From: Polaromonas sp. | GTDB taxonomy: Bacteria; Pseudomonadota; Gammaproteobacteria; Burkholderiales; Burkholderiaceae_C | Assembly: GCA_025352405.1 (NCBI GenBank) | Contig: JANXTM010000135.1 | Coordinates: forward strand, 1-34,868 | Reading direction: 5' to 3' | Length of the DNA: 34,868 nt | Shown: positions 16,591-25,199 of the stretch, piece by piece | Layout of the letters: every line of letters begins with the position of its first letter | Numbering within the stretch: the stretch's first letter is position 1 | The notes under the pieces: model-generated | Told to the model about the DNA's origin: nothing | Seen by the model: only the letters and a program-made list of their open reading frames with translations | Databases searched by the model: none | Made by a program: the position numbers and the translations under genes

Positions 16591-16634
16591 AGTATAAGTC
16601 TAATTAATATTATATTTTGATAGCCATTTACTAT
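16591..16634 (-). promoter_or_regulatory. ahpC promoter with OxyR-like half-site
   Basis: On the minus strand ATAG-N7-CTAT (16634..16620) lies upstream of a TATACT -10 (16596..16591), and the -35 position has no good hexamer, as expected for an activated promoter. The OxyR consensus needs two such pairs in tandem; the second pair here is weak (TAAT and AGAC). OxyR control is therefore likely from family knowledge but only half supported by sequence. Confidence 0.5.
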
Positions 16635-16836
16635 TTATAAAAACGCAACCGACTATTGGCTGGCCGTCTTGCAGCCGCTGGCCGTATGCCGCTCGCAGCA
16701 GATTAGGGTGAGAAGCCGATGCCAGCGGCCCATTTTTTATTCAGTCTTTCTGAGGAAGACGGGCCAACGCTTTCTTATTTTAAGAATTTTTAGCCCGTCA
16801 TTTCACATCAAATGAGCCTTCTCAAGCAGCAACTGC

Positions 16837-16865
16837 GGGCGCTACACGCTATTTAATTTATAGCA
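16837..16865. repeat. Dispersed intergenic repeat, copy B
   Basis: This 29-base element begins GGGCGCTACACGCTAT and ends TTTATAGCA. It matches copy A at 4316-4344 over its whole length with few differences. It lies 26 bases past the stop codon of the Bug-family gene. Confidence 0.7.
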
Positions 16866-16890
16866 ATCGTGGCGCGCGTTCTGGCTGAGG

Positions 16891-17886
16891 TCACTGCGCC
16901 TGAAACCCGCTGGCCTTGATGATGCGGGCCCAGGTTTGGGCGTAAGCCTGCTCGCGGCTGGCCAGTTGCTGTGGCGGCATGTAAGCCACACTCAAACCCA
17001 TGGCGGTCAGGCGGCTTTGCACGTCCGGCATAGCGATCACTTTAGAGACGGCTTCTGCAAAGCGGTCAATGGTGGCTTTGGGTGTACCGCTGGGCGCAAA
17101 AATGCCGTAGTAAGGCACATCTTCAAAACCGGTCAACCCCAACTCGGCAAAGGTGGGCACATCGGGCAGGGCGGCTTGGCGTACGCTGCCCAGCACTGCC
17201 ACAACGCGAATTTTGCCAGCCTTGTGGTTTTCAATAAAGTCTGGCACCGAACCCACGCCGGCACCAATCTGGTTGCCCAGCATGTCGGCCATCATGGGGG
17301 CGCTGCCCCGGTAGGGCGCGGCCTGCAAGTCGATTTTGTACTTTTCGCCAATCAGCTTGACTAGAAATTCAGGTACTGAAGCCGGTGCGGGCACCCCGAC
17401 ATTGCCTTTGCCGCCCTGCGTATTGCGTACCCAGGTCACATACTCGGTCATGGATTTTGCGGGCGTGCCGCCAGACACCGCCAGTGCGTTGACAAAAGTG
17501 GCAAATCCAGCCACGGCGACAAAATCTTTTGCGGGCTCGAAGCCCGGGTTTTTGACCACCAGCGGCAAGATCGACACGGTGTGGTCATGCGTCAGGAAAA
17601 AAGTGGTGCCATCGGCTGGCGCTGTCTTCAGGACCTGCGCGGCAATTTGCCCGCCCGCGCCGGCACGGTTGTCCACCACTACGTTGACACCAAGCTGGTC
17701 TTTGAGTTTTTCGGCCAGCGTGCGGGCGATTACGTCAGTACCGCCCCCGGCCGGAAAGCCGACCAGCAGGCGTATGGTGCCGTTTTGGGCCTGTACCGGT
17801 CCGGCCAGTCCGACCAGCACAACAGCGCAGAAGGTGAGGGCGAGGCGCAGTGTGTAAGACATGCCTGGAAATTTTGGGCGAGCCAT
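16891..17886 (-). CDS. Bug/TctC-family tripartite tricarboxylate-type periplasmic binding protein
   Basis: Bug proteins are periplasmic solute receptors, hugely expanded in Burkholderiales, that bind small carboxylates. The 331-residue product has a signal peptide (hydrophobic stretch ending GPVQAQ). The mature start IRLLVGFPAGGGTDVIARTL is followed by VVVDNRAGAGGQIAAQVL, both hallmark ligand-site loops. The C-terminal half includes PDVPTFAELGLTGFEDVPYY. I chose ATG 17886 with GGA upstream; ATG 17862 is an alternative that also leaves a signal peptide. No TctA/TctB membrane genes are adjacent, which is usual for orphan Bug genes. The ligand is unknown. Confidence 0.93.
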   Translation of the reverse strand: MARPKFPGMSYTLRLALTFCAVVLVGLAGPVQAQNGTIRLLVGFPAGGGTDVIARTLAEKLKDQLGVNVVVDNRAGAGGQIAAQVLKTAPADGTTFFLTHDHTVSILPLVVKNPGFEPAKDFVAVAGFATFVNALAVSGGTPAKSMTEYVTWVRNTQGGKGNVGVPAPASVPEFLVKLIGEKYKIDLQAAPYRGSAPMMADMLGNQIGAGVGSVPDFIENHKAGKIRVVAVLGSVRQAALPDVPTFAELGLTGFEDVPYYGIFAPSGTPKATIDRFAEAVSKVIAMPDVQSRLTAMGLSVAYMPPQQLASREQAYAQTWARIIKASGFQAQ

Positions 17887-18466
17887 GTGGAGTTCCGATT
17901 TCGAAAAATGTGTAAATTGAGATATTCGGGCAGGATCGGTAGGATAGTTTAAATTGCCGCAGGGAAGCCTCGTACTCAATTGTTGCGGATTCAAAAATGG
18001 AGTGCAACGTTCAGAAAGAAGACAGGTCAACAACCAGAGTGGACCATGCCAATTCGCGAAGGGAAGGCCGCCTTTGATCGATTTACCACTTAGTTTGACG
18101 ATCGCATGCCGCGCGTCTAAGTCAACCGCCGTTCATGCAAAATTTGGGTCACTCACGTGACCATTCAGCACGGTTGCCCACGCCCACTCCGGCGTTTCTT
18201 CTGATGACTGAATGTTTGCGCGCTGAGCAGGCCCCTTCAATTAAGACGTGAAGCGGCGTTCGCACCATGTCGGCGCCTCGCACCGGTTCATCTGGGCAAC
18301 GGGATCGCCCTTGATATCTTCTTTAACGGCCAGCGTGGGATTGCGGAAATTTATAGTTGCGCCCAATTTTGCTTGTAAGTTTTCTAATAACCCATGGTTT
18401 TCGATGATTGAGGCGGCCAGAGACTAATGGCCAACCGGGAACACGCTGGCTCCTACAATCATTGGC
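17887..18466. other. 580-base stretch without a convincing gene
   Basis: Open frames here are short, lack ribosome binding sites and show no recognisable motif. A perfect palindrome GGTCAC-TCAC-GTGACC occurs at 18147-18162. The region separates the divergent Bug gene and DUF1624 gene and probably holds both promoters. It could also contain a decayed gene. Confidence 0.5.
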
Positions 18467-19207
18467 ATGCCTAGCAAACGCCTTGATACCCTGGACACCT
18501 TGCGCGGTTTTGCCGTCGTCTGGATGACGCTGTTTCATTTCAGCTTTGACTTGAACCAATTCAGTTATACCCAACAGAATTTTTATAGCGACGGGTTCTG
18601 GACCGGGCAACGCTCTGCCATCGTGAGCCTGTTTTTGTTTTGTGCGGGGCTGGGACAGGCGGTGGCGGTACAGCAGGCGCAGAGCCTACAGCGCTTCTGG
18701 CGGCGCTGGCTGCAGGTTGCAGGTTGTGCGGTGCTGGTGACGGTGGGGTCTTACCTTATGTACCCCAAAAGCTTTATCTATTTTGGCGTCCTGCATGGCA
18801 TTGCCGTCATGCTTCTGGTGACGCGCTTAACCTCTGGCTGGGGTCGCTGGTTGTGGCTGACGGGCGGCCTGATGTTTGCTATTAGCGCTATAGCGCCATA
18901 TACACACGAACACTGGCGCAGCATTGATTTTCTTAATGCACCCGCTTTGAATTGGTTGGGTTTTATCAGCCGTAAACCCATTACTGAAGATTACGTGCCG
19001 CTGTTGCCGTGGCTGGGAGTGATGTGGTGGGGAATGGCCGCTGGGCAGTGGCTGCTTGCGCAGCGACCGCAGTGGCTCGGGCATACGGTGCCGACAGTGG
19101 CCGCGCCACTGGCATGGCTGGGGCGCTGGAGCCTGAGCTGGTACATGCTACACCAGCCCGTCCTGATCGGCGCTTTGATAGCACTGGCCGCGCTTAAAGC
19201 GTTGTAA
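18467..19207 (+). CDS. DUF1624 / heparan-alpha-glucosaminide N-acetyltransferase-like membrane protein
   Basis: The 246-residue integral membrane protein opens with RLDTLDTLRGFAVVWMTLFH, the signature of the DUF1624/HGSNAT catalytic domain, followed by FDLNQFSY. It has about seven hydrophobic helices and a conserved DYVPLLPWLGVMWWGMAAGQ segment, ending with RWSLSWYMLHQPVLIG. The human member transfers acetyl groups across the lysosomal membrane; the bacterial substrate is not known. The ATG at 18467 has no strong ribosome binding site but lies just before the family motif. It is monocistronic with its own terminator. Confidence 0.88.
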   Translation: MPSKRLDTLDTLRGFAVVWMTLFHFSFDLNQFSYTQQNFYSDGFWTGQRSAIVSLFLFCAGLGQAVAVQQAQSLQRFWRRWLQVAGCAVLVTVGSYLMYPKSFIYFGVLHGIAVMLLVTRLTSGWGRWLWLTGGLMFAISAIAPYTHEHWRSIDFLNAPALNWLGFISRKPITEDYVPLLPWLGVMWWGMAAGQWLLAQRPQWLGHTVPTVAAPLAWLGRWSLSWYMLHQPVLIGALIALAALKAL

Positions 19208-19224
19208 AGCATCAAGTAGAAAGC

Positions 19225-19250
19225 AAAAAACGCGGTCAAGCCGCGTTTTT
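19225..19250. terminator. Terminator after the DUF1624 gene
   Basis: AAAAAACGCGG-TCAAG-CCGCGTTTTT forms a compact hairpin with A and T tracts, 18 bases after the stop codon. Confidence 0.92.
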
Positions 19251-19325
19251 CAAGGAGTAAGGATTTATCTTATTCTGATTCGGATTAAAAGCGATAACAA
19301 GGCGTGAAGTCGCAGACAGTGCTCT

Positions 19326-19355
19326 GGCAAGGCAAGGCAAGGCAAGGCAAGGCAA
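19326..19355. repeat. Pentanucleotide tandem repeat (GGCAA)x6
   Basis: Six perfect copies of GGCAA are followed by decayed copies (AGCGA, GACGA, AGCAA). It lies in the 3' intergenic space between the convergent DUF1624 and isomerase genes. It is a likely slippage site. Confidence 0.92.
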
Positions 19356-19400
19356 AGCGAGACGAAGCAACCCAGTTATCGTTTTTAATGGCGGTTGGAA

Positions 19401-20186
19401 TTATTCGACTTTGGCCTTGTCGCGCAGGCCCTGCTGGAACGCCGCCAACCGCTGTTGCTCCATCTGCTGGGTGATTTGCGGCTTCAACTGTTCAAACTCA
19501 GGCAGTTGCGCGGTACGGATGTCGTCAACGCGAATGATGTGGTAGCCGAACTGCGACTTGACAGGCGTATCTGTCAACTGGCCCTTGCTCAGCTTGAGCA
19601 GCGCTTCGCTGAACTCGGGCACGTAGCTGCTGGGATTGGCCCAGTCAAGGTCACCACCATTGGCACCAGAGCCCGCATCTTTGGACTGCTTTTTGGCAAT
19701 GTCTTCAAATTTGCCACCTTTTTTCAGGCTGGCAATGATGGCTTTGGCATCCGCTTCTTTTTCAACCAAAATATGACGCGCCTTGTATTCCTTGCCGCCA
19801 TTGGATGCTGCAAATTTGGCGTACTCGGCTTTCAATTCTTCGTCTGTGACCGGATTCTTTTTCTGATAATCGGCAAACAGTGCGCGAATCAAAATGGTCT
19901 GGCGGGCCAGTTCCATTTGCACTTTGTAGTCTTCACTGCTGGACAAGCCCTGTTTTTCGGCTTCCTGCATGAACACTTCGCGGGCAATGACTTCTTCGCG
20001 CAGTTGGGCTTGCATTTCCGGCGTCACCGGGCGCCCCGATTTGGCGACTTGCTGCGCCAGCGAGTCAAGACGGGTTTTAGGAACCGCTTTACCGTTGACG
20101 ATAGCAATGTTCTGAGCCCATACGCCCTGGGCGCCGAGTGACAGCAGGCTTGCGACAGCCGTCGCCAGTAAAAGTTGTTTTTTCAT
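19401..20186 (-). CDS. Periplasmic peptidyl-prolyl cis-trans isomerase, parvulin (PpiC/SurA-like)
   Basis: The 261-residue protein has a signal peptide (MKKQLLLATAVASLLSLGAQ, then GVWAQ). A SurA_N-like helical region follows, then a parvulin domain at roughly residues 115-225 (YKARHILVEKEADAKAII, then GGDLDWANPSSYVPEFSEAL and SQFGYHIIRVDDIR). Such proteins assist folding of outer-membrane proteins in the periplasm. I chose ATG 20186 because the signal peptide begins there. It is the last gene of a yciB-bolA-isomerase run and lies 65 bases after bolA. Confidence 0.94.
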   Translation of the reverse strand: MKKQLLLATAVASLLSLGAQGVWAQNIAIVNGKAVPKTRLDSLAQQVAKSGRPVTPEMQAQLREEVIAREVFMQEAEKQGLSSSEDYKVQMELARQTILIRALFADYQKKNPVTDEELKAEYAKFAASNGGKEYKARHILVEKEADAKAIIASLKKGGKFEDIAKKQSKDAGSGANGGDLDWANPSSYVPEFSEALLKLSKGQLTDTPVKSQFGYHIIRVDDIRTAQLPEFEQLKPQITQQMEQQRLAAFQQGLRDKAKVE

Positions 20187-20251
20187 AAATGTCCTGTCGT
20201 CCTGTTGGATTTGAAATGTTGGAGAGGTATTAAAAAGCCGTAAAAACCGGC

Positions 20252-20536
20252 TCAATGAGGTTGTTCAATGATCTCTATGGCCAGCGCGTGCAAGCCCTGG
20301 TCAATGAAATTTTGCAATGCATCATACACAAGCCTATGGCGTGCCACGCGGCTCTTGCCTGTAAAGACGGGGCTGGCAATGCGTATCCGGAAGTGGGTGC
20401 CGAAACCTTCCGCGTTGGCACCCATATGGCCGGTATGGGCCGCGCTTTCGTCGAGTACCTCCAGGTGGGTGGGGACTAGCCGGTTCTTGAGCTGTTCCTC
20501 AAGCGCCTGCACGTGTATGGGCAGCGCGGCGCTCAC
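20252..20536 (-). CDS. bolA: BolA family protein
   Basis: BolA proteins partner monothiol glutaredoxins in iron-sulfur and iron handling, and E. coli BolA also affects cell shape. The 94-residue protein has the family core HLEVLDESAAHTGHMGANAE, then THFRIRIASPVFTGKSRVAR, HRLVYDAL and LHALAIEII. The start is a GTG at 20536 whose GTGA overlaps the yciB stop codon, which gives the correct family N-terminus and implies translational coupling. Its glutaredoxin partner is not in the window. Confidence 0.93.
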   Translation of the reverse strand: MSAALPIHVQALEEQLKNRLVPTHLEVLDESAAHTGHMGANAEGFGTHFRIRIASPVFTGKSRVARHRLVYDALQNFIDQGLHALAIEIIEQPH

Positions 20537-21159
20537 GGGGTGGTGCCCGGCTTGATGTGTTTGTTCAGATAGACCGCCTGTAACAGCACAAACACCACCA
20601 TCAGGCCCAGCCCGCCAAACAGCTTGAAGTTGACCCACGTGGCGGTCGAGAAGTTGAACGCGACCCACAAATTAAGGCAACCCATCACGGCAAAAAAACC
20701 GACCCAGCTGAGATTGACCACGCGCCACACCGAATCGGGCAGACTCATTTGCGCACCCATCAGGGACTTGATACCGTTCTTTTTAAGCACCAGCTGGCCG
20801 AACAGCAATGCACCGCCCATCACCCAGTACAGCACGGTTGGCTTCCATTTGATGAAGCTTTCGCTGTGAAAGTAAATCGTGGCGCTGCCCAGAACTGTGA
20901 CCAGCCCGAGACTGATCCACAGCATGGCATCGACTTTCTGACCTCGCGTTTTGAGCCAAAGAATCTGTGCCAGCGTGGCCACAATCACGACGACAGTGGC
21001 CAGCAGAACCGGCGCTTCGGCCGGGCCGACCACACCGCCAGACACCATAAAACCCAGCCAGTCGGTGGCTGTTGTAGCAGCCCAGTCCTTGTTGCCCTCG
21101 GCATACTTGAACATGCCGAAAAACAGCGCGATGGGCAAAAAGTCAAAAAGAATTTTCAT
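20533..21159 (-). CDS. yciB: Inner-membrane protein YciB (septation protein A family)
   Basis: YciB/IspA-type proteins are small polytopic membrane proteins linked to septation and envelope synthesis. The 208-residue product begins MKILFDFLPIALFFGMFKYA, the conserved N-terminus, and has five or so hydrophobic helices, with KWKPTVLYWVMGGALLFGQL and NLSWVGFFAVMGCLNLWVAF typical. The frame extends to 21189, but ATG 21159 matches the family start. It is coupled to bolA by a GTGA overlap and lies 162 bases downstream of msrB. Confidence 0.94.
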   Translation of the reverse strand: MKILFDFLPIALFFGMFKYAEGNKDWAATTATDWLGFMVSGGVVGPAEAPVLLATVVVIVATLAQILWLKTRGQKVDAMLWISLGLVTVLGSATIYFHSESFIKWKPTVLYWVMGGALLFGQLVLKKNGIKSLMGAQMSLPDSVWRVVNLSWVGFFAVMGCLNLWVAFNFSTATWVNFKLFGGLGLMVVFVLLQAVYLNKHIKPGTTP

Positions 21160-21321
21160 GGGGCGATTATCACTGTGCAAAAAAAGCAAGAAAAGGTGCC
21201 CAGGGTAGGCTGTAATTCTTTACAAGCAGGGGTCGCAGGACTGGCTTTGCCAAACCGCAGCCGAAGCGGCCCCCTCGGACAGGCAGGGAGCTCGCGCGTT
21301 GTGAGCGACCGTGGGGGCTCA

Positions 21322-21732
21322 TCAGACCGGTTTGAAGTCGAGAGAGGCTGAATTCATGCAGTAACGCAGCCCAGTCTCGCTGGGCCCGTCGTTGAACACA
21401 TGGCCCAGGTGAGCGCCGCAGTTGGTGCAAACCGTCTCCGTGCGGCGCATGCCGTATTTGTGGTCAACAAGCTCGGTAATTGCATCGGGTGTAGCCGCTT
21501 TTGAAAAACTGGGCCAACCGCAGCCTGCGTCAAATTTGGTTTCTGATTCAAACAATTTTTCCCCGCAGCACATGCAGTGGTAGCTTCCGTCTGCCCACAC
21601 GGTTTCGTATTTGCCGGTGAACGCGCGCTCTGTGCCCGCGTGGCGGGTGACCTCAAAGGCCACGGGCTCAGCGCCCTTTTCTGCCAACAGGGCTTTCCAC
21701 TCGGCGTCGGTTTTTTCAATCTTTGTGGTCAT
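21322..21732 (-). CDS. msrB: Peptide-methionine (R)-S-oxide reductase MsrB
   Basis: MsrB reduces the R-epimer of methionine sulfoxide in proteins, with thioredoxin as electron donor. The 136-residue protein has zinc-binding CxxC pairs in [11 protein letters not shown] and [12 protein letters not shown], the CGWPSF motif, and the catalytic Cys in [12 protein letters not shown]. The ATG at 21732 has AAGGAG upstream. It starts 45 bases after the selO stop on the same strand, so the two are probably cotranscribed. Confidence 0.96.
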   Translation of the reverse strand: MTTKIEKTDAEWKALLAEKGAEPVAFEVTRHAGTERAFTGKYETVWADGSYHCMCCGEKLFESETKFDAGCGWPSFSKAATPDAITELVDHKYGMRRTETVCTNCGAHLGHVFNDGPSETGLRYCMNSASLDFKPV

Positions 21733-21777
21733 GTGGGGAAGCTCCTTGAAAAATTTTTTGGAAAAAGGTTTAACAAC

Positions 21778-23262
21778 TCAGGAGCTGCAGCTGATTTCAA
21801 TTGAAGCAGCCCAGTCAGGCGGAAAATCGGCCTGAGCCTCGTGCCCTGCGTGCTCATCAAATGGGGCCTGGAGCAGCGTCAGCAAGGTGTTGACACCGGA
21901 AAAGTCTTTTAGTTTCGCGGCCCGTATGGCTTCCTCGCCCAGATGGTTTCGCAGTACGAATTTGGGGTTATTTTTAAGCATTAAATCGGCCCGTGCGGCA
22001 GCATTTACATGGGCTAGGCGATCTGAATAATGCAGCGCCCAGGCATTGAAAGACTCACGGTCAAAAAACAAGTCGCGCACCGCCTCATGCCCACTTTGGG
22101 GCGTGAACTCGCCCAGGCGTCGCCAGAACATGGTGTAGTCCACCTTGTTGCTGGCGAGTAGTTTAAAGGCGCTTTCTACCAGGGCCTTGTCATCTGGCTG
22201 GGCATCGCTGAGGCCCAGTTTGGTGCGCATTTTGGCCTCCAGTGCATCAGGAAATACGGTTTTATATGACTCCAGCGCGGCCAGGGCCTGTTCCTGGTCG
22301 TCTATTAGCGGCAACATAGCCTGGCCGAGGCAAAACAGATTCCAGTAAGCCATGTTCGGCTGCTTGTTGTAGGCATACCGGCCCTGGGTGTCTGAATGGT
22401 TGCAGACATGGCCCGGGTCAAACGCATCGAGAAACTGGAAGGGGCCGTAGTCAATCGTCAAGCCCAGAATACTCATGTTGTCTGTGTTCATAACGCCGTG
22501 GCAAAAGCCGACGGCCTGCCAAGCGGCCATCAGGTGCGCTGTGCGTTCGCTGACCGCCTGCAGCAAGGCCGCATATGGCTGCGCGGCGTCCCTGCAGGCA
22601 GGGTAAAAATTATCAATGACGTAGTCGGCCAGGGTTTTCAGTTCAGCGTGCTGGTCGGTGTAACTGAAGTGCTCGAAGTGACCAAAGCGGATAAAGCTGG
22701 GCGCTGTGCGGGTCACCACGGCGGCGGTTTCTAACTCTTCCCGGCGCACGATGGCGTCCGAGCCCGTCAGGCAAAGCGCTCGCGTGGTCGGTATGCCCAA
22801 GGCGTGCATGGCTTCAGAGCACAGATATTCACGGATCGAGCTGCGCAGCACCGCGCGGCCATCGCCCATGCGAGAGTAGGGCGTGCGGCCTGCGCCTTTG
22901 AGCTGTATCTCCATGCCGCCATTGGGAGTTTTCAATTCACCCAGCAACAGGGCACGGCCATCGCCCAGCTGCCCGGCCCATTGACCAAACTGGTGGCCGC
23001 TGTAGACGCCCGCCAGGGGTTCTGAGCCCGGCAAGATCTGGTTACCCGAGAAGGCGTTAAGCGCCTCGCGCGATTCAAACCAGGCCGACTCCAGGCCCAG
23101 CTCACGTGCCACCGCTTCGTTGCGGCTGATCCAGTAAGGGTCTGGCAGCGCCTGCGGTTGCACGCGCGTATAAAAACTTTCGCCGAGTTGCACAAAGCGG
23201 TTGTTCCAGCGCATTAAGCGGTCGGAGTTTGTGAGAGGGTTTGTGGGTACGTCAATGGTCAT
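21778..23262 (-). CDS. selO: Protein adenylyltransferase SelO (YdiU)
   Basis: SelO is a pseudokinase-fold enzyme that transfers AMP to Ser, Thr or Tyr residues of proteins in redox homeostasis. The 494-residue product has the signature [40 protein letters not shown] (nucleotide-binding Lys), and [20 protein letters not shown] (metal and catalytic residues). The C-terminus is ISCSS: bacterial Cys stands where the human protein has selenocysteine in U-S-S. The Cys is TGC and the TGA that follows is an ordinary stop. I chose ATG 23262 ([10 protein letters not shown]); the frame continues to 23400 without family similarity. It precedes msrB by 45 bases. Confidence 0.95.
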   Translation of the reverse strand: MTIDVPTNPLTNSDRLMRWNNRFVQLGESFYTRVQPQALPDPYWISRNEAVARELGLESAWFESREALNAFSGNQILPGSEPLAGVYSGHQFGQWAGQLGDGRALLLGELKTPNGGMEIQLKGAGRTPYSRMGDGRAVLRSSIREYLCSEAMHALGIPTTRALCLTGSDAIVRREELETAAVVTRTAPSFIRFGHFEHFSYTDQHAELKTLADYVIDNFYPACRDAAQPYAALLQAVSERTAHLMAAWQAVGFCHGVMNTDNMSILGLTIDYGPFQFLDAFDPGHVCNHSDTQGRYAYNKQPNMAYWNLFCLGQAMLPLIDDQEQALAALESYKTVFPDALEAKMRTKLGLSDAQPDDKALVESAFKLLASNKVDYTMFWRRLGEFTPQSGHEAVRDLFFDRESFNAWALHYSDRLAHVNAAARADLMLKNNPKFVLRNHLGEEAIRAAKLKDFSGVNTLLTLLQAPFDEHAGHEAQADFPPDWAASIEISCSS

Positions 23263-23417
23263 AGCCAAATTGTCTCCTACCTGGTTAAAGCCGTTGGCGG
23301 CCAGTGGATTCACGGGGATTCCCGCATGACGATGCGTCGATGTTGCGGCATGATGCGCCAACTGCTTTAAATTGATATTTAGAGACCAGACCAACACCAT
23401 TCAAGGGAGACTTTTAG

Positions 23418-25046
23418 ATGCTTGGGTTAATGCAAAGCCAGCCACTGCTGATTTCAGGTTTGATTGAGTTCGCGGAGCGCCACCACGGAGACGCAGAAAT
23501 AGTCTCGCGCCGGGTGGAGGGTGACATTCATCGCTACACCTACAAGGATTCCGCTGGACGCGCGCGCCAGGTTGCCAATGCGCTGGATAGCCTGAAGCTG
23601 GTTTTCAGCGACCGCGTGGCCACGCTGGCCTGGAACGGCTACCGCCACTTCGAGTTGTACTACGGCGTGAGTGGTTCGGGCCGCGTTCTCCACACCATCA
23701 ACCCGCGCCTGCACCCTGACCAGATCGCCTGGATAGCCAACCACGCTGAAGACCAGGTGCTGTGCTTTGACCTGAGCTTTTTGCCGCTGGTGCAAGCCGT
23801 GCACAGCCGCTGCGCCACCATCAAGCACTACATCGCCCTGTGCGATCAGGACAAGCTGCCAAAAGATTCCGGTGTGCCTAATCTCATCAGCTATGAAAGC
23901 TGGATTGGTACGCAACCGGGCACCTACACCTGGCCGACGTTTGATGAAAATACGGCGTCGAGCATGTGCTACACCAGCGGCACCACCGGAAACCCGAAGG
24001 CAGCGCTGTACAGCCACCGTTCCAGTACGCTGCACGCTTACGCTGCGGCGCTGCCGGATGTCATGGGCATGTCGGCACGCGACGCCATTTTGCCGGTGGT
24101 GCCGATGTTTCACGTCAATGCCTGGGGCATTCCGTATTCGGCAGCGCTGACCGGTGCCAAGCTGGTCTTTCCCGGACCGGCCATGGACGGCAAGTCAATT
24201 TATGAACTGATGGAGGCCGAAAAAGTCACCTACGCTGCGGGCGTGCCCACGGTATGGCAAATGTTGCTTGGTCACCTGACCGCCAACAATTTGAAGTTTT
24301 CAACCCTCAAGCGCACTGTGATTGGCGGCTCGGCTTGCCCGCCCGCCATGATCAAGGCATTCAACGACGACTACGGCGTCGAGGTGCTGCACGCCTGGGG
24401 CATGACCGAAATGAGCCCGCTGGGCACGCTGTGCACGCTTAAAAACAAGCACGACGCATTGCCCGACGACGAAAAAATGAAGATTCGCCTCAAACAGGGG
24501 CGGGCCATTTACGGCGTCGACATGAAAATCGTGGATGAAGCTGGCAAGGAATTGCCTTGGGACGGCAAAACCTATGGCGACCTGTACGTCAAGGGCCCGT
24601 GGATTGTGCGCGCGTATTTTAAAGGCGAAGGCGGTGACCCGTTGGTCGACGGCTGGTTCCCGACCGGTGACGTCGGCACGATTGACGCTGATGGCTACCT
24701 GCAAATCACTGACCGCAGCAAGGACGTCATCAAGTCGGGCGGGGAATGGATCAGCTCGATTGACATCGAAAACATTGCTGTCGCGCACCCGGCCGTGGCC
24801 ATGGCGGCCTGCATCGGCGTGCTGCACCCTAAATGGGACGAGCGGCCCATCATTGCGGTGGTTAAAAAGCCTGGCATGGACGTCTCGCGCGAGGCGCTCA
24901 TCGCGTTTTTTGAAGGCAAGACGGCCAAGTGGCAAATCCCCGATGACGTGGTGTTTGTCGACGCCATACCGTTGGGTGCCACCGGCAAGATGCTCAAAAC
25001 CCGGCTGCGCGAAATCCTCAAGGATTACAAGTTGCCGGGTACCTAA
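23418..25046 (+). CDS. Acyl-CoA synthetase (AMP-forming, medium/long-chain type)
   Basis: This 542-residue ANL-superfamily enzyme activates a carboxylic acid to its CoA thioester through an acyl-adenylate. Motifs in order: YTSGTTGNPKAALYSHRSS (ATP loop), the GWFPTGDVGTIDADGYLQIT adenylation core with its Asp, DRSKDVIKSGGEWISS (hinge), and the C-terminal catalytic Lys in GATGKMLKTRLREI. Overall length and motif wording resemble the fatty-acid or methylmercaptopropionate-CoA ligase branch; chain length cannot be read from sequence. The ATG at 23418 follows AAGGGAGA. It leads the plus-strand catabolic block. Confidence 0.93.
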   Translation: MLGLMQSQPLLISGLIEFAERHHGDAEIVSRRVEGDIHRYTYKDSAGRARQVANALDSLKLVFSDRVATLAWNGYRHFELYYGVSGSGRVLHTINPRLHPDQIAWIANHAEDQVLCFDLSFLPLVQAVHSRCATIKHYIALCDQDKLPKDSGVPNLISYESWIGTQPGTYTWPTFDENTASSMCYTSGTTGNPKAALYSHRSSTLHAYAAALPDVMGMSARDAILPVVPMFHVNAWGIPYSAALTGAKLVFPGPAMDGKSIYELMEAEKVTYAAGVPTVWQMLLGHLTANNLKFSTLKRTVIGGSACPPAMIKAFNDDYGVEVLHAWGMTEMSPLGTLCTLKNKHDALPDDEKMKIRLKQGRAIYGVDMKIVDEAGKELPWDGKTYGDLYVKGPWIVRAYFKGEGGDPLVDGWFPTGDVGTIDADGYLQITDRSKDVIKSGGEWISSIDIENIAVAHPAVAMAACIGVLHPKWDERPIIAVVKKPGMDVSREALIAFFEGKTAKWQIPDDVVFVDAIPLGATGKMLKTRLREILKDYKLPGT

Positions 25047-25199
25047 GGTGCCGGCGGCATGCTGCCGAGGTGGGGCATAGGATGAAGCGCTGTCACTTGG
25101 GTGATACGTTGGCGGGGGGGCTGAGGGCATTCCCTAGCGTGTTGTAGCTCAAATACTTGTACGCTGCGAAGTTGGTGAATTAAACACGGAGTTTGTTTT

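Larger units (their letters stand above)
16541..16890. other. Intergenic region between ahpC and the Bug protein gene
   Basis: This 350-base region holds the ahpC promoter and OxyR-like half-site (16591-16634) and dispersed repeat copy B (16837-16865). No open frame of protein-like character and no RNA gene were recognised in the rest. Confidence 0.6.

Noticed and set aside
21778-21792. Possible selenocysteine TGA at the end of selO
   Set aside because: The C-terminal residue equivalent to human selenocysteine is encoded by TGC (Cys), and the TGA comes after the final Ser, so it is a normal stop. No SECIS-like hairpin follows.
23263-23400. Upstream extension of selO to 23400
   Set aside because: The added residues have no family similarity and start codon 23262 gives the expected N-terminus.
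24300-25130. 276-codon minus-strand frame opposite the acyl-CoA synthetase
   Set aside because: Antisense shadow; the synthetase motifs lie in the plus-strand frame.
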